A stretch of 64,000 bases of DNA from positions 62,001-126,000 of the forward strand of contig NZ_JAUHPV010000007.1 of assembly GCF_030418315.1 (NCBI RefSeq). The letters run 5' to 3'. This document shows, one piece after another, positions 26,917 through 36,556 of this stretch. How positions within the stretch are numbered: position 1 is the first letter of the stretch; the number at the start of each line of letters is the position of its first letter. The notes under the pieces are model-generated. The model was given only the letters and a program-made list of their open reading frames with translations. It did no database searches and was not told where the DNA came from. The stretch comes from Demequina zhanjiangensis (GTDB lineage Bacteria; Actinomycetota; Actinomycetes; Actinomycetales; Demequinaceae). The translations under genes and the position numbers were made by a program.

Positions 26917-28011
26917 ATGACCCTGCCGCTCCGCCCGGACCTCGCGGGCCTCACGCCGTATGGCGCTCCGCAGCTCGACGTGGTCGCGCGTCTGAACGTG
27001 AACGAGAACCCGTACGCGCCGCCTGCGGTGGTCGTCGATGCGATCGCGACCGCGGTCCGTCAGGCTGCGTCGGGCCTCAACCGCTACCCGGATCGTGACG
27101 CGCTGGAGCTGCGAGGCGACCTCGCGTCGTACCTCGCGGTGGAGAGCCAGGCCGACTTCCTGGCGGCCGAGAACATCTGGGCCGCCAACGGCTCGAACGA
27201 GGTGATGCTGCACCTTCACCAGGCCTTCGGCGGCCCGGGCAGGAAGGTCCTCAGCTTCGCGCCCACGTACTCGATGTACCCCGAGTATGCGCGAGACACC
27301 CTCACCGACTACGAGACCCTGCCTCGCCGTGCGGACTTCACGCTGGACGTCGACGCAGCGGTCAAGGCGATCGAGGAGCTCGAGCCGGTCATGGTGATCG
27401 TCGCGAGCCCCAACAACCCCACGGGCACGGCGCTTCCGCTGAGCGAGACCGAGCGCCTGTGCGCAGCGGTCGCGAAGGTGCCGGGAGGCAGCCTGCTCGT
27501 GATCGATGAGGCCTACGCGGAGTTCCGCCGCCACGGCGTTCCGAGCGCGCTGTCGCTGCTGCCGGACCACCCTGAGCTGGTGGTGAGCCGCACCATGTCC
27601 AAGGCGTTCGCGATGGCGGGTGGCCGGCTCGGCTACCTGGCCGCTGCGCTCGAGGTCGTCGACGCGCTCCAGATCGTCCGCCTGCCGTACCACCTGAGCG
27701 CGATCACGCAGGCGAGCGCTCGTGCCGCGCTGGCGCACCACCGCGACCTGCAGGCCCAGGTGGACGAGATCCGCGCCGAGCGCGATGAGACGGTCGCCTG
27801 GCTGCGCGAGCAGGGGTACACGGTCGCGGACACGGACGCGAACTTCGCGCTGTTCGGTCCGTTCGAGGACCGGGAGAAGGTGTTCCAGGGGATGCTGGAG
27901 CGCGGAGTGCTGATCCGCGTCACCGGCCCCGAAGGTTGGCTGCGCGTGTCGATCGGCACGCCGCAGGAGATGGCGCTGTTCCGCAGCGCGTTGGTGGAGG
28001 TTGTCGCATGA
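26917..28011 (+). CDS. hisC: Histidinol-phosphate aminotransferase HisC
   Basis: PLP-dependent class II aminotransferase converting imidazole acetol phosphate to histidinol phosphate. The 364 residues contain [49 protein letters not shown] and [17 protein letters not shown] with the PLP lysine. The start at 26917 is set by the -10 box just upstream. The end overlaps hisB by 4 bases (ATGA). Confidence 0.96.
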   Translation: MTLPLRPDLAGLTPYGAPQLDVVARLNVNENPYAPPAVVVDAIATAVRQAASGLNRYPDRDALELRGDLASYLAVESQADFLAAENIWAANGSNEVMLHLHQAFGGPGRKVLSFAPTYSMYPEYARDTLTDYETLPRRADFTLDVDAAVKAIEELEPVMVIVASPNNPTGTALPLSETERLCAAVAKVPGGSLLVIDEAYAEFRRHGVPSALSLLPDHPELVVSRTMSKAFAMAGGRLGYLAAALEVVDALQIVRLPYHLSAITQASARAALAHHRDLQAQVDEIRAERDETVAWLREQGYTVADTDANFALFGPFEDREKVFQGMLERGVLIRVTGPEGWLRVSIGTPQEMALFRSALVEVVA

Positions 28012-28610
28012 GCCGTACGGGACGCATCGAGCGGGCCACGAGCGAGTCGCAGGTGCTCGTCGAGCTGGATCTTGACGGGACCGGCGTCACGGAGATCGAC
28101 ACGGGCGTGCCGTTCTACGACCACATGCTGACCGCGCTCGGCAAGCACTCGCTCATGAACCTCACGGTGAAGGCCACGGGCGACGTGCACATCGACTCGC
28201 ACCACACGGTCGAGGACGTGGCGATCTGCATCGGCGAGGCGCTGAAGGAGGCGCTCGGCGACAAGGCTGGCATCTCCCGCTTCGGCGACGCCCTGGTGCC
28301 GTTGGACGAGGCTCTCGCGCAGTGCGTGGTCGACGTCTCGGGTCGGCCCTACTTCGTGCACACGGGGGAGCCCGTGGGCCAGGCGACGCACCTGATCGGC
28401 GGCAACTACGCAGGCTCGCTCACGGCGCACGCCCTCGAGTCGATCGCGCACCACGCGGGCATCTGCGTGCACATGCGCGTCCTGTCGGGTCGCGACCCGC
28501 ACCACATCGTGGAGGCGCAGTTCAAGGCGCTCGCCCGTGCGCTGCGCGCCGCCGTTACGGAGGACCCGCGCATCGCGGGCATCATCCCGTCGACGAAGGG
28601 CGCGCTGTAG
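28008..28610 (+). CDS. hisB: Imidazoleglycerol-phosphate dehydratase HisB
   Basis: Monofunctional, Mn-dependent dehydratase of the histidine pathway, 200 residues. It has the paired metal-site motifs [11 protein letters not shown] and AHHAGICVH, plus [24 protein letters not shown] and [16 protein letters not shown]. The family length is normal. The ATG overlaps the hisC stop; the last base of its TAG is the first base of the next gene's GTG, so translation is probably coupled. Confidence 0.96.
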   Translation: MSRTGRIERATSESQVLVELDLDGTGVTEIDTGVPFYDHMLTALGKHSLMNLTVKATGDVHIDSHHTVEDVAICIGEALKEALGDKAGISRFGDALVPLDEALAQCVVDVSGRPYFVHTGEPVGQATHLIGGNYAGSLTAHALESIAHHAGICVHMRVLSGRDPHHIVEAQFKALARALRAAVTEDPRIAGIIPSTKGAL

Positions 28611-29098
28611 TGGCTGACGCCGACATCCTGGCGGTCTTCACGCCCATCATGGACCAGCGTGTCCTGGCGGCCGTCATGGCCATGGGCGGGTGCAAGGGCA
28701 GGGTGATCCTCACGTCCGGCGGGTCGCTCGCGGTGCTCGACGACACGTCCGACGAGATGGCGGCCCGCGCGGGCCAGGTCGTGTCCAACTTCGTCAAGGA
28801 GATGCCCGTGGTGGTCCTGGACCGCAAGGACGGTCAGATCTCCGCGATCCAGTGGACGCAGGGGATGCGCGGCGAGTCGCTCCCACCCGGCCTCGCGCTC
28901 GACAACGCCCCGGGCGTGGTCCTGACGCTGCTCTCGGGCGCCCAGGAGTTCGACGAGGTCGCGTCGCTCCACGAGGACAAGGTCGCCGACGCGCGCATGT
29001 CCAAGTGGCAGGCGTTCCGCGCGCTGCGGAGGATCGCGAAGGAGACCCGCGGCAGGCTGGAGCGTCAGCTCAAGCAGGACGACGCGTCGGAGGACTGA
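28610..29098 (+). CDS. Uncharacterised protein coupled to hisB
   Basis: 162 residues, GTG start sharing a base with the hisB stop. I do not recognise the family. The sequence has a predicted alpha/beta N-terminal part (RVLAAVMAMGGCKGRVILTS), a central WTQGMRGESLPPGLALD segment and a charged helical C-terminus (ALRRIAKETRGRLERQLKQD). There is no signal peptide or membrane segment, so it is probably cytoplasmic. One-base coupling to hisB implies co-expression with histidine synthesis, but nothing in the sequence gives an activity. Confidence 0.75.
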   Translation: MADADILAVFTPIMDQRVLAAVMAMGGCKGRVILTSGGSLAVLDDTSDEMAARAGQVVSNFVKEMPVVVLDRKDGQISAIQWTQGMRGESLPPGLALDNAPGVVLTLLSGAQEFDEVASLHEDKVADARMSKWQAFRALRRIAKETRGRLERQLKQDDASED

Positions 29099-29107
29099 CC
29101 TCCCTGG

Positions 29108-30112
29108 ATGAGTGAGCAAGCCGGCGCAAGGAGCCTGGCGCGGGCTGATGCGCGTCGGGGTATGGCGCGTGTCCTTGGCGTCCTAGGCATCCCCTACGCG
29201 ATCAGCTTTCAGGGCCTGTCCGGTGCAGACCTTCCCGTGTGGGTGAAGCTGCTCCCCACGGCGATCATGATCATCGCGTTGCCCGTCGGCGCGATCGTGG
29301 GCGGGATCCGTTCTCGGGATGTCCGGGCGCTCGCACTGCGCACAGGGATGACGGTGTTCAGGGAGCTCGAGACGACGGTGGCGCAGCAGGCCACCTTGTT
29401 CCCCTTCGACAGCCGACGGAGACGATCGGCTGATGGCGTGGTCGGCTGGCACTCTGGCAGGCCGCGCTTGCGCTTCGTTCATGGTGCGCGCGTGATGGTG
29501 CACGCAACACGGTTGGATCGTCCGCTGCCGCCCCTGCAGTTGCTGCCTCGGCGCCCGGATGTCGTGCTGGACGCGGGTGGCGGAGAGGTTCTCCCGATCG
29601 GAGCGGAGTGGTTCGACTCGGCGTGGCGGATCGTCGCGCCATCGTCCCGGTATGCGCACGCGGTGCTGGTCCCCACGGTGCTTGAGAGCCTCGAGCCGCT
29701 TCGTGGCCGTCGACCTGTGATCGCGATCGAAGGCTGGTGGATCTGGTCGGTCGACCCTGTGCACCGGATGGCACCGGAGCGGTCGCTCGAGCGGTTCGAA
29801 GCCCTGGAGCGAATCGCTGAGCGCATTCCTGGATTCGTGCGCGGTGACGACGCGGGAGGAACGCTCGATCAGGCTTCCTCCTTCTTTCACGGGTATCGGA
29901 CTGAGAACTCCGTGGGTCGCATCGCATTGGTGCTCGGTGCATCGCTGGTGGCAGCGCCGGTCGGGCTACTGGTGGCGTTCCTCGCGCGTCGCGCGGTCCG
30001 GCGCGGTGCGGCGGACAACCGGAAGACGGTGGAGTGGGCCTTCTGGTTGAGCCTTGTGGGCACGGTGCTCTGGGTGGGGTTCGTCGCTGGAGCTACCGCA
30101 GGTTGGCTCTGA
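29108..30112 (+). CDS. Uncharacterised membrane protein
   Basis: 334 residues, function not recognised. Two N-terminal hydrophobic segments (about residues 21-37 and 46-67) are followed by a soluble domain (about 70-260), with two more membrane helices at the C-terminus (about 276-300 and 312-334). The soluble part has [17 protein letters not shown] and [17 protein letters not shown]. Codon third positions are less GC-rich than in the neighbouring his genes, which may mean later acquisition. It sits between hisB and hisH, 9 bases after the preceding gene. Confidence 0.75.
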   Translation: MSEQAGARSLARADARRGMARVLGVLGIPYAISFQGLSGADLPVWVKLLPTAIMIIALPVGAIVGGIRSRDVRALALRTGMTVFRELETTVAQQATLFPFDSRRRRSADGVVGWHSGRPRLRFVHGARVMVHATRLDRPLPPLQLLPRRPDVVLDAGGGEVLPIGAEWFDSAWRIVAPSSRYAHAVLVPTVLESLEPLRGRRPVIAIEGWWIWSVDPVHRMAPERSLERFEALERIAERIPGFVRGDDAGGTLDQASSFFHGYRTENSVGRIALVLGASLVAAPVGLLVAFLARRAVRRGAADNRKTVEWAFWLSLVGTVLWVGFVAGATAGWL

Positions 30113-30121
30113 ACGCGACGT

Positions 30122-30127
30122 TAGACT
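30122..30127 (+). promoter_or_regulatory. -10 box TAGACT, leaderless start of hisH
   Basis: TAGACT ends 7 bases before the hisH GTG at 30135. It is the same hexamer and spacing as in front of hisC, so the two his segments could share a sigma factor and similar strength. Confidence 0.55.
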
Positions 30128-30134
30128 GGCCCGC

Positions 30135-30791
30135 GTGAGCACCCCCACCGTCTGCATCTTCGATTACGGCTTCGGCAACGTCCGCTCTGCGACCAGGGCT
30201 CTGGAGCACGTGGGCGCTGAGGTGCATCTGACCGCGGACCGTGACGTCGCGATGAATGCCGACGGGCTCGTCGTCCCTGGTGTGGGAGCGTTCGCGGCGG
30301 TCATGAATGGCTTGCAGGAGGCGCGCGGCGACCAGATCGTCGGCCGTCGGCTCTCGGGCGGGCGCCCGGTGCTGGGCATCTGCGTCGGCATGCAGGTGAT
30401 GTTCTCCCGCGGTGTGGAGCACGGTCAGGAGACCGAGGGTCTGGACCAGTGGCCGGGCACGGTCGAGCTGCTTCAGGCACCGGTGGTGCCGAACATGGGC
30501 TGGGCGACGATCGAGGCGCCCGAGGACACCGTTCTGTTCGATGGCGTCCAGGACGAGCGCTTCTACTTCGTGCACAGCTACGGCGCCCGCGAGTTCCCGC
30601 TCGGGACGACGGAGGACACCGGTCGCTTCAAGGCGCCGTCGGTGACGTGGTCGGAGGCGGGCACCGCGGAGCAGACCGACCGCTTCGTCGCGGCGGTCGA
30701 GAACGGCCCGCTCGCGGCGACGCAGTTCCACCCCGAGAAGTCGGGTGAGGCGGGGCTCGCGCTGCTGCGCAACTGGGTGCGCTCGCTGTAG
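30135..30791 (+). CDS. hisH: Imidazole glycerol phosphate synthase, glutaminase subunit HisH
   Basis: Class I glutamine amidotransferase supplying ammonia to HisF, 218 residues. The nucleophile Cys is in [11 protein letters not shown] (about residue 80), and the His-Glu pair is in [12 protein letters not shown] near the C-terminus. The N-terminal [20 protein letters not shown] is typical. The partner hisF is not in this window; hisA lies 1.3 kb downstream past an unrelated gene. Confidence 0.96.
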   Translation: MSTPTVCIFDYGFGNVRSATRALEHVGAEVHLTADRDVAMNADGLVVPGVGAFAAVMNGLQEARGDQIVGRRLSGGRPVLGICVGMQVMFSRGVEHGQETEGLDQWPGTVELLQAPVVPNMGWATIEAPEDTVLFDGVQDERFYFVHSYGAREFPLGTTEDTGRFKAPSVTWSEAGTAEQTDRFVAAVENGPLAATQFHPEKSGEAGLALLRNWVRSL

Positions 30792-30845
30792 CGCGTCCGG
30801 CTCCGCGCGCCGTACGGTGGCGTGCAGGCACGGGAAGGAGCGCAC

Positions 30846-31994
30846 GTGACGGTGACCCGGCGTCGGCTGGTGGTCGGCAGCGTGATCGCGCTCGCCATCA
30901 CGGCTGGTCTCGTGTTCTCGGCTGTCGCACAGCATCGTGCCGAGCAGGAGCTCCAGGCGTCGATCGAGGCACTGGACCCGCTCCGCGCCGAATGCCGTGA
31001 GGCGCGCGCCCACATGCGGGAGGAGCAGGTCGCGGCGAGCGAGGCGCTTGAGACGACGACCCTGACGCAGGACATCGCGGAGGTGGACGCGCTCGCAGCC
31101 ACGCTGGACGAGGCGGTGACGCTGGATCTGTGTGACATGGGTCCGGGGGACTCGGTGGAGGCCAACGAGGACGTCGCGACATGGCTGAGCTCCACTCGCG
31201 CCTCCGCGGAGATGATCCAGGACGCGTTGGCGGGCGGCCAAGAGGCGCTCGCCGCCGCGGAGGCCGACGCGGCTGCTGCTCGCGCGGCCGAGTCCTACGG
31301 GATTCAGGCGTCGGCGGCGGAGGCGGCGGCGAAGGAGGCGCGCGCGCTCCTGGCCGAGAGCGCCGGCGCGGTGGTCGACGCGACGACGGTGGAGGTGCTC
31401 CGGGCGACGATTCGTGCAGTGGAGGACTCGCTCGCGGTGCAGCCCGCTGACGACGCCGATGCGGCATGGTTCGAGGCACGGGAGCGTGCGCTTGCCGATG
31501 CGACCGAGCTCCTGGAGAGCAGGTCCGACGCTGTCGAGGAGTCGCATGCGGCATGGGAGAAGGCGCAGGCCACGGCGAGGAGCGCGCCGTCCTCGTCGGG
31601 AACCTCGGGTTCGGGATCGTCCACGGGTTCGTCGTCGGGCTCCGGCTCAAGCCCGAGCGTCACGTATGCGAAGGGCTCCGCGGCGGAGTTCTGCGCGGTC
31701 CTCAACGCCGCGCGCACGAGCAACGGGGTGGCGGCGTTCTCCCGCTGCGGCGAGTCCTCCTCCCAGGTCGCGCATGCGCAGGACATGGCGCGGTCCGGCT
31801 CGATCTGGCACACGGGGGGAGAGAACATTGTGGGCTATGCAGGCTCGATGTCGTCCCTCATGTCGGCCTTCATGGGGTCGTCGCAGCATCGCGATCTCAT
31901 CCTCTCCGGCGGTTCGCCGGCCAGCGTCGGCTGCTATTGGCGCCACGAGTCGCGCACGAGCGAGGTGTTCTGCTCGGCCGCGTTCTCGTTCTGA
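30846..31994 (+). CDS. Secreted/anchored coiled-coil protein with a CAP-like domain
   Basis: 382 residues with a basic N-terminus and a hydrophobic segment (LVVGSVIALAITAGLVFSAV) acting as signal anchor. A long Ala/Glu-rich helical region (about 30-255) contains one Cys pair (ECREARAH ... LDLCDM). A Ser/Gly linker and a C-terminal domain with CAP/SCP features follow: FCAVLNAARTSNGVAAF, HAQDMARSGSIWHTGGENIV, SSQHRDLILSG. The CAP domain is short but keeps the H, E and H positions. GTG start with AAGGAG. Interrupts hisH-hisA. Outer-surface role likely; activity unknown. Confidence 0.75.
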   Translation: MTVTRRRLVVGSVIALAITAGLVFSAVAQHRAEQELQASIEALDPLRAECREARAHMREEQVAASEALETTTLTQDIAEVDALAATLDEAVTLDLCDMGPGDSVEANEDVATWLSSTRASAEMIQDALAGGQEALAAAEADAAAARAAESYGIQASAAEAAAKEARALLAESAGAVVDATTVEVLRATIRAVEDSLAVQPADDADAAWFEARERALADATELLESRSDAVEESHAAWEKAQATARSAPSSSGTSGSGSSTGSSSGSGSSPSVTYAKGSAAEFCAVLNAARTSNGVAAFSRCGESSSQVAHAQDMARSGSIWHTGGENIVGYAGSMSSLMSAFMGSSQHRDLILSGGSPASVGCYWRHESRTSEVFCSAAFSF

Positions 31995-32096
31995 CCGCCT
32001 CAGGCGGGGACGGCGAGGGCGCTCGCGCACTCGGTGACGGCGCCGCGCCGGTACGCTTGACGACGGCCAGACCCCCTTGATCAGAGAGCGACCGCG

Positions 32097-32834
32097 ATGA
32101 CCGACCTTCCCCGCCTCGAGCTCCTTCCCGCCGTCGACGTGGCCGACGGCCAGGCCGTCCGCCTCACCCAGGGCGAGGCAGGTTCGGAGACCAGCTACGG
32201 CGACCCGCTGTCCGCCGCGATGGACTGGGTCAACGGTGGCGCGGAGTGGATCCACCTGGTCGACCTCGACGCCGCCTTCGGGCGCGGCTCCAACGCCGAG
32301 CTGCTCGCGTCGGTCGTGAAGGCCGTGGACGTGAAGGTCGAGATGTCCGGTGGCATCCGGGACGACGAGTCGCTTGAGCGCGCCATGGCGACGGGCTGTG
32401 CGCGCGTGAACCTGGGCACTGCGGCGCTCGAGAACCCCGAGTGGACCGCGTCGGCGATCGACCGCTTCGGCGACCGCGTGGCCGTCGGCCTGGACGTGCG
32501 CGGCACGACCCTCGCGGCGCGCGGCTGGACCAAGGAGGGCGGCGACCTGTGGGAGGTGCTGGCGCGTCTGGATGCTGCCGGCTGCTCACGCTACGTGGTC
32601 ACCGACGTGAACAAGGACGGGATGCTGAACGGCCCCAACCTGGAGCTGCTGGCTCAGGTGTGCGAGGCGACGAAGGCGCCCGTGGTCGCGTCGGGCGGCG
32701 TGAGCTCGCTCGCCGACATCGAGGCGATCCGGACGCTCACGCCGAAGGGCGTGGAAGGCGCGATCGTCGGCAAGGCGCTGTACAACGGCAACTTCACCCT
32801 GCCGCAGGCGCTGGACGTCGCAGGCCGCCCGTAG
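32097..32834 (+). CDS. priA: HisA/PriA phosphoribosyl isomerase
   Basis: (beta/alpha)8-barrel isomerase of 245 residues. Family motifs: [18 protein letters not shown] (first catalytic Asp), [26 protein letters not shown] (second catalytic Asp) and [12 protein letters not shown]. In actinobacteria lacking a separate trpF this enzyme (PriA) serves both histidine and tryptophan synthesis. Whether this genome has trpF cannot be seen here, so dual function is inferred from taxonomy. Confidence 0.93.
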   Translation: MTDLPRLELLPAVDVADGQAVRLTQGEAGSETSYGDPLSAAMDWVNGGAEWIHLVDLDAAFGRGSNAELLASVVKAVDVKVEMSGGIRDDESLERAMATGCARVNLGTAALENPEWTASAIDRFGDRVAVGLDVRGTTLAARGWTKEGGDLWEVLARLDAAGCSRYVVTDVNKDGMLNGPNLELLAQVCEATKAPVVASGGVSSLADIEAIRTLTPKGVEGAIVGKALYNGNFTLPQALDVAGRP

Positions 32835-32906
32835 CGGGAGCTCTTCTCTGGCCGGGCCGTTGCCGCTCGCCTAGGCTTCCTCGTATCGGATCGGACGGGG
32901 GAGCTG

Positions 32907-33530
32907 ATGCGCGGGACCTGGGCCGCGGCGACGATGGCGACGGCAGTGATCGTGCTGGCGGGGTGCTCGGGGGAGCCTGCTCCGGACGGCGCGCCCTCTG
33001 GGACAGGGCCCCACGACACGCCGAAGGCGCGCGCCGAGGTGGCGTGTCCCGACGCGTTGGTCGAGGCCGAGGGGGACAAGGAGTCCGGCGGTTGGACGCC
33101 GGCCGACCGTGACGTCGACCTGGAGCCGTTCGACGCGGCATGGCTGTGCGAGTACTCGTGGGCGAACGCGACGCCCGATACCGGGGGAGAGTCGTCGCCG
33201 TGGACGCTCCAGGGCGATCCCGCTCCGATCGTCGACGCAGACCTCGCCGCGCTGTCTGACGCACTGGGGGCCCTCGAGCTGTGGACCGACCGCGCCGACG
33301 AGATCGTGTGCACCCTCGACCTGGGCCCCACGTGGATGCTGATCCTCGCGGATGGCGAGAGTCTGACCGGGGTCACTTTCGAGGAGTTCGGCTGCGGGTT
33401 CGCGCGGCTCACGGATGACCCGTACTCGACAGCGCCCGGGCAGTCCCGGACGCTTCCCGCAGGCTCCTATCTCGGTGGCGACGTGCTGCGCGAGATCCAG
33501 AGACTCGCGGGCGTGACGCCGCGTCGATAG
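32907..33530 (+). CDS. Putative lipoprotein of unknown function
   Basis: 207 residues with a type II signal peptide: short N-terminus, hydrophobic TMATAVIVLAGC and lipobox VLAGC at about residue 20. The mature part has Cys residues in EVACPDAL, WLCEYSW, IVCTLD and EFGCGF, suggesting two disulphides, and is otherwise unrecognised. GGGGGAG precedes the ATG, and TAGGCT near 32872 may be the -10. It lies between hisA and the sseB-like gene. Confidence 0.8.
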   Translation: MRGTWAAATMATAVIVLAGCSGEPAPDGAPSGTGPHDTPKARAEVACPDALVEAEGDKESGGWTPADRDVDLEPFDAAWLCEYSWANATPDTGGESSPWTLQGDPAPIVDADLAALSDALGALELWTDRADEIVCTLDLGPTWMLILADGESLTGVTFEEFGCGFARLTDDPYSTAPGQSRTLPAGSYLGGDVLREIQRLAGVTPRR

Positions 33531-33600
33531 GTACGCGAGGCCGGTGAGCGCGAGGGTGGGAATCGCCACAGGGGAGTGCCCCGTTGTCGGCCGGTGACCG

Positions 33601-33606
33601 TACCCT
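33601..33606 (+). promoter_or_regulatory. -10 box TACCCT, leaderless start of sseB-like gene
   Basis: TACCCT ends 6 bases before the ATG at 33613, with no ribosome-binding site between. Confidence 0.5.
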
Positions 33607-33612
33607 GGTGGC

Positions 33613-34350
33613 ATGACCGACGAGGAGCCTCTGAAGGAGATCCCCGAGTCGATCTTCGCGGACGACGACGGCAGCGCGGATGCGCGGCTGGCGCAGGCGT
33701 TGATCAGGCATTCGCGGGGCAAGGCGCCGCTCACCGAGGTGGTGGAGGCGCTCGCGTACGCGCGCGTGCTGGTGCCGGTGCTCGCCGATGGCGAGCAGAG
33801 GGTCATGGGCAAGCACGGTCTCGAGCAGGACCACGTGGCTTCCACGGGGGTCGTCGCCGTCCAGATGCCCGACGGGCGCGCGGGCCTGCCCGTCTTCACC
33901 GATGTCGACGCGATGCAGTCCTGGAACGATCAGGCCCGTCCCATCCCTGCGGAGGGGCCGCGCGCCGCGCTCGCGGCGATCGCCGAGGAGTGGGCCGTGA
34001 TGGTGCTCAACCCGGGCATGGAGACCACCGTGATCCCTCGCCCCGCCGTGTGGGCGCTGGGTCAGGGCGAGACGTACAGGCCGGCGCTCGTGGACGGCGT
34101 GGTGCAGCCCGATGTGCTCGAGGCGGTGCGCGATGCGGTGACGTTGGACGACCGTCTGAGGGCCGTCGAGGTCGCGCCGGGGCGTCGCAGCGAGGTCGCC
34201 GTCGTGCTGAGGCTCATCCCGGGCCTCACGCAGCCGGAGGTGGACGACCTGCTGCGCCGCGTGCAGCGCCAGCTCGCCGCATCGGACGTGGTGGCGCACC
34301 GCTTGGACAGCATGGAGCTGCGGCTCGCGCCTGCGTCGGACGACGCCTGA
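33613..34350 (+). CDS. SseB family protein
   Basis: 245 residues matching the SseB domain layout: LAQALIRHSRGKAPLTEVVE, ARVLVPVLAD, VAVQMPDGRAGLPVFTDVDA, WNDQARPIPAEG, and a C-terminal half with alternating strands. SseB-domain proteins are common near hisA and infC in actinobacteria, but their biochemical function is unknown. No signal peptide. Faces the reverse-strand protease modules tail to tail. Confidence 0.85.
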   Translation: MTDEEPLKEIPESIFADDDGSADARLAQALIRHSRGKAPLTEVVEALAYARVLVPVLADGEQRVMGKHGLEQDHVASTGVVAVQMPDGRAGLPVFTDVDAMQSWNDQARPIPAEGPRAALAAIAEEWAVMVLNPGMETTVIPRPAVWALGQGETYRPALVDGVVQPDVLEAVRDAVTLDDRLRAVEVAPGRRSEVAVVLRLIPGLTQPEVDDLLRRVQRQLAASDVVAHRLDSMELRLAPASDDA

Positions 34351-34370
34351 GGCTGGACCGGCCACACGGA

Positions 34371-34396
34371 GCCCGCGGAGAATCCCGAGCGCGGGC
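34371..34396. terminator. Possible bidirectional hairpin between sseB-like and protease genes
   Basis: GCCCGCG (34371-34377) pairs with CGCGGGC (34390-34396) in the 85-base convergent gap. The loop is 12 bases and there is no T run, so this is a modest call. Confidence 0.4.
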
Positions 34397-34435
34397 CACG
34401 ATCCCATGGGAGCGTGCGCTCCAGGGAGCGGAGTC

Positions 34436-35176
34436 TCAGGACGCGCAGATCTCCGCGACCGGCTCGCGCACGCCCGGGTCGTCAAGCATCGTCGTGAGCG
34501 AGTCCAGGCTCACGGCGTACGCCCAGCCGAGCCCCTCCGTGTCGACGGCGTAGAGCACGCCGACAACCTCGTCCTCTGCGTTCACGACCGCGGATCCGGA
34601 GCTGCCGGGTGCGGCGGTGACGCGGATCACGAGCACCTCGTCGGGGTCGGTGCCGAAGACCTCGGGGGCCATGTTGCGGTAGGGCCCGGTCACGGTGGTG
34701 AGGACATCTCCCTCGGGGTAGCCGGAGACCGTCACATCGTCGCCGAATACCGGATCCTCGTCGGCGAGCTCGAGCCATTCGTCGAGCTCCTCGTCCACCG
34801 TGAGCAGCGCCAGATCGGCTTCGGTGTCCGACTGGACCTCTGCGACCTCCATCTCGCGGCCGTCGTAGCTGGTCAGGGTGACGAGCGCGGCGCCTTCGAC
34901 GACGTGGCGGTTGGTGACGAGCGTGTGCGCATCGATCGCGAACGCCGTTCCGGTGGACCAGCCGTCGCAGGTGCGTACGCGGACGCGGTACGCGGTGTGC
35001 TCGGTCAGCGTGAAGCCGTCTTCTGAGACGTAGGACGTGGCGGCGGAGGCGCTGACCGCGGGCACGAAGCTGTCGGGCAGGGGCGGCGGTGGCGCGGGGA
35101 GAGCGCTGCAGCCTGCGAGGGTGCCGAGGAGGGCGAGGCCGAGCGCCAGGCTCCCGGTCGCGCGGGCGGGCGTCAT
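34436..35176 (-). CDS. Secreted trypsin-like serine protease lipoprotein, module B
   Basis: 246 residues. A signal peptide with lipobox LAGC (LGLALLGTLAGCSAL) is followed by a Pro-rich linker and a trypsin-like double beta-barrel. The triad is readable: His in LVTNRHVVEG, Asp in SDTEADLALLTV, Ser in APGSSGSAVVN. A Cys just before the domain (VRTCDGWS) and one at the very end (AEICAS) could form a staple. The start codon overlaps the stop of the upstream coiled-coil gene (ATGA), indicating strict coupling. Paralogue of the protease at 35787-36551. Confidence 0.88.
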   Translation of the reverse strand: MTPARATGSLALGLALLGTLAGCSALPAPPPPLPDSFVPAVSASAATSYVSEDGFTLTEHTAYRVRVRTCDGWSTGTAFAIDAHTLVTNRHVVEGAALVTLTSYDGREMEVAEVQSDTEADLALLTVDEELDEWLELADEDPVFGDDVTVSGYPEGDVLTTVTGPYRNMAPEVFGTDPDEVLVIRVTAAPGSSGSAVVNAEDEVVGVLYAVDTEGLGWAYAVSLDSLTTMLDDPGVREPVAEICAS

Positions 35177-35697
35177 CCGGCGTCCGCGACGAACTCGTCG
35201 AACGCCTCGGAGAGCGAGTCGCAGTAGTCGGCGACGTCGTTCTGCACGGAGCGGGCGTTCGAGTTCGAGTAGGTGTAGCCATTGCGGAGGGCGTCGGAGA
35301 GCGTCTCGTCGTAGTTGGCGATGCACGACTCGTAGGCCTCGATCAGGTCGGAGAGGTACTCGACGTCGTCGCCGGCGTGCGCCTCCTCGTTCGCGAGGTC
35401 GGACAGCCTTTCCGTCGTCGCGTCGAGCTGGCCGTCGAGCGTCGTGACCTGCTCCTCGAGCGTGGCGACCTGGGATTGAGCGAGGCCGAGCTCGCTTCCG
35501 AGTTCGGTGGCCTCGGCACGCAGCTCGTCGTTCTGGCTGGTCCACTGAGAGCTCACGAGCCACAGGTAGCTGGCGAGGGTCGTCGTGGCCAGCAGTGCCA
35601 CACCGAGCAGCGACACTGCGATGATCCACGGGGCCCGACCACGCGTGCGCCGGGGCGCTGACGGCGGTGGCGTGAAGTCCTGCAGGTCGTCGATCAC
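35173..35697 (-). CDS. Membrane-anchored coiled-coil protein, module B
   Basis: 174 residues: a basic cytoplasmic N-terminus (about 25), one transmembrane helix (WIIAVSLLGVALLATTTLASYLWL), then an extracellular coiled coil (ELRAEATELGSELGLAQSQV and on to about residue 110). The C-terminal head has two Cys (AYESCIANY and VADYCDSL). The layout matches the larger protein at 36557-37396, although overall identity is low. Translationally coupled to the protease after it, so I infer the pair works together at the cell surface. Confidence 0.82.
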   Translation of the reverse strand: MIDDLQDFTPPPSAPRRTRGRAPWIIAVSLLGVALLATTTLASYLWLVSSQWTSQNDELRAEATELGSELGLAQSQVATLEEQVTTLDGQLDATTERLSDLANEEAHAGDDVEYLSDLIEAYESCIANYDETLSDALRNGYTYSNSNARSVQNDVADYCDSLSEAFDEFVADAG

Positions 35698-35786
35698 GGC
35701 GGTTCCCCTCTTGTTGACGCGTGTCAGCGTCTGGGCACTCTAGCGGAGTGGCGCCGATGGCCGCTGTGACGCGCGCGACATCGCGG

Positions 35787-36551
35787 TCACGGGATGCTGG
35801 TGCCGTTCGTCGTCTGGGACGGCGCGTCGCAGCTGAGCGCCTCTGGCACGAGCAGGGAGGTCTCCGCGAGCAGGGTGCGCAGCGTGGAGACGGGGATGAT
35901 GAGGCTGTTGCCGTCGTCGGTCTTGGCATAGACGACGCCGACGACGGCGCCGCTCTCGTTGAGGACCGGCGAGCCTGACGAGCCGGGCTCGACCTCCGCG
36001 CTGGTCACGAGCACCTTGCCGACGGCGGAGTCGAGCGGGTCGGCGGTGCTGCCGAGCACGACTCCCGTGACCGTGGTGAGCTCACCGCCGCCGGGGTACC
36101 CGATCACCGTGATCACGGAGCCTTCCTCGGGGTCCTCCTGCGCGAGGGCGGCGAAGCTGCGGAGCACGGACTCCTCGGTGCGGATGATCGCGATGTCGGC
36201 GACCGTCGTGGAGGACACGGCGGTCGCGGTGAGGTTGGTGCCGTCGTAGGTGGAGACCTCGATGCTGCGGGAGTCCTCGATCACGTGGCGGTTGGTGATG
36301 AGCGTCGAGTCGTCGTAGGCGAAGCCGGTGCCGGTGGCGATGAACCCGCAGCCGATGTTGCGCACGCGCAGCGTCATCCGCTGGGCGCGCGAGAACCCGT
36401 CGGGGGAGATCGCGTCGGCGCGGGCGGCGGGCGAGACGGTGGGGGTGGGCACCCAGTCCGACGGCATGGGGGAGGGGCCGTCGGGGAGCACGCCGCAGGC
36501 CGCGAGCAGCATGGTGGATGCTGCTGCGGCGGCGATGCGGGTGAACCTCAT
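35787..36551 (-). CDS. Secreted trypsin-like serine protease lipoprotein, module A
   Basis: 254 residues with signal peptide and lipobox (ASTMLLAACG). The triad is visible: His in LITNRHVIED, Asp in TTVADIAIIRTEE, Ser in VEPGSSGSPVLN. As in module B, one Cys precedes the domain (NIGCGF) and one lies at the C-terminus (EALSCDAPS). The ATG at 36551 begins 5 bases after the stop of the coiled-coil gene upstream. Exported, membrane-tethered and probably constitutively folded; substrate unknown. Confidence 0.88.
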   Translation of the reverse strand: MRFTRIAAAAASTMLLAACGVLPDGPSPMPSDWVPTPTVSPAARADAISPDGFSRAQRMTLRVRNIGCGFIATGTGFAYDDSTLITNRHVIEDSRSIEVSTYDGTNLTATAVSSTTVADIAIIRTEESVLRSFAALAQEDPEEGSVITVIGYPGGGELTTVTGVVLGSTADPLDSAVGKVLVTSAEVEPGSSGSPVLNESGAVVGVVYAKTDDGNSLIIPVSTLRTLLAETSLLVPEALSCDAPSQTTNGTSIP

Positions 36552-36556
36552 GATGC

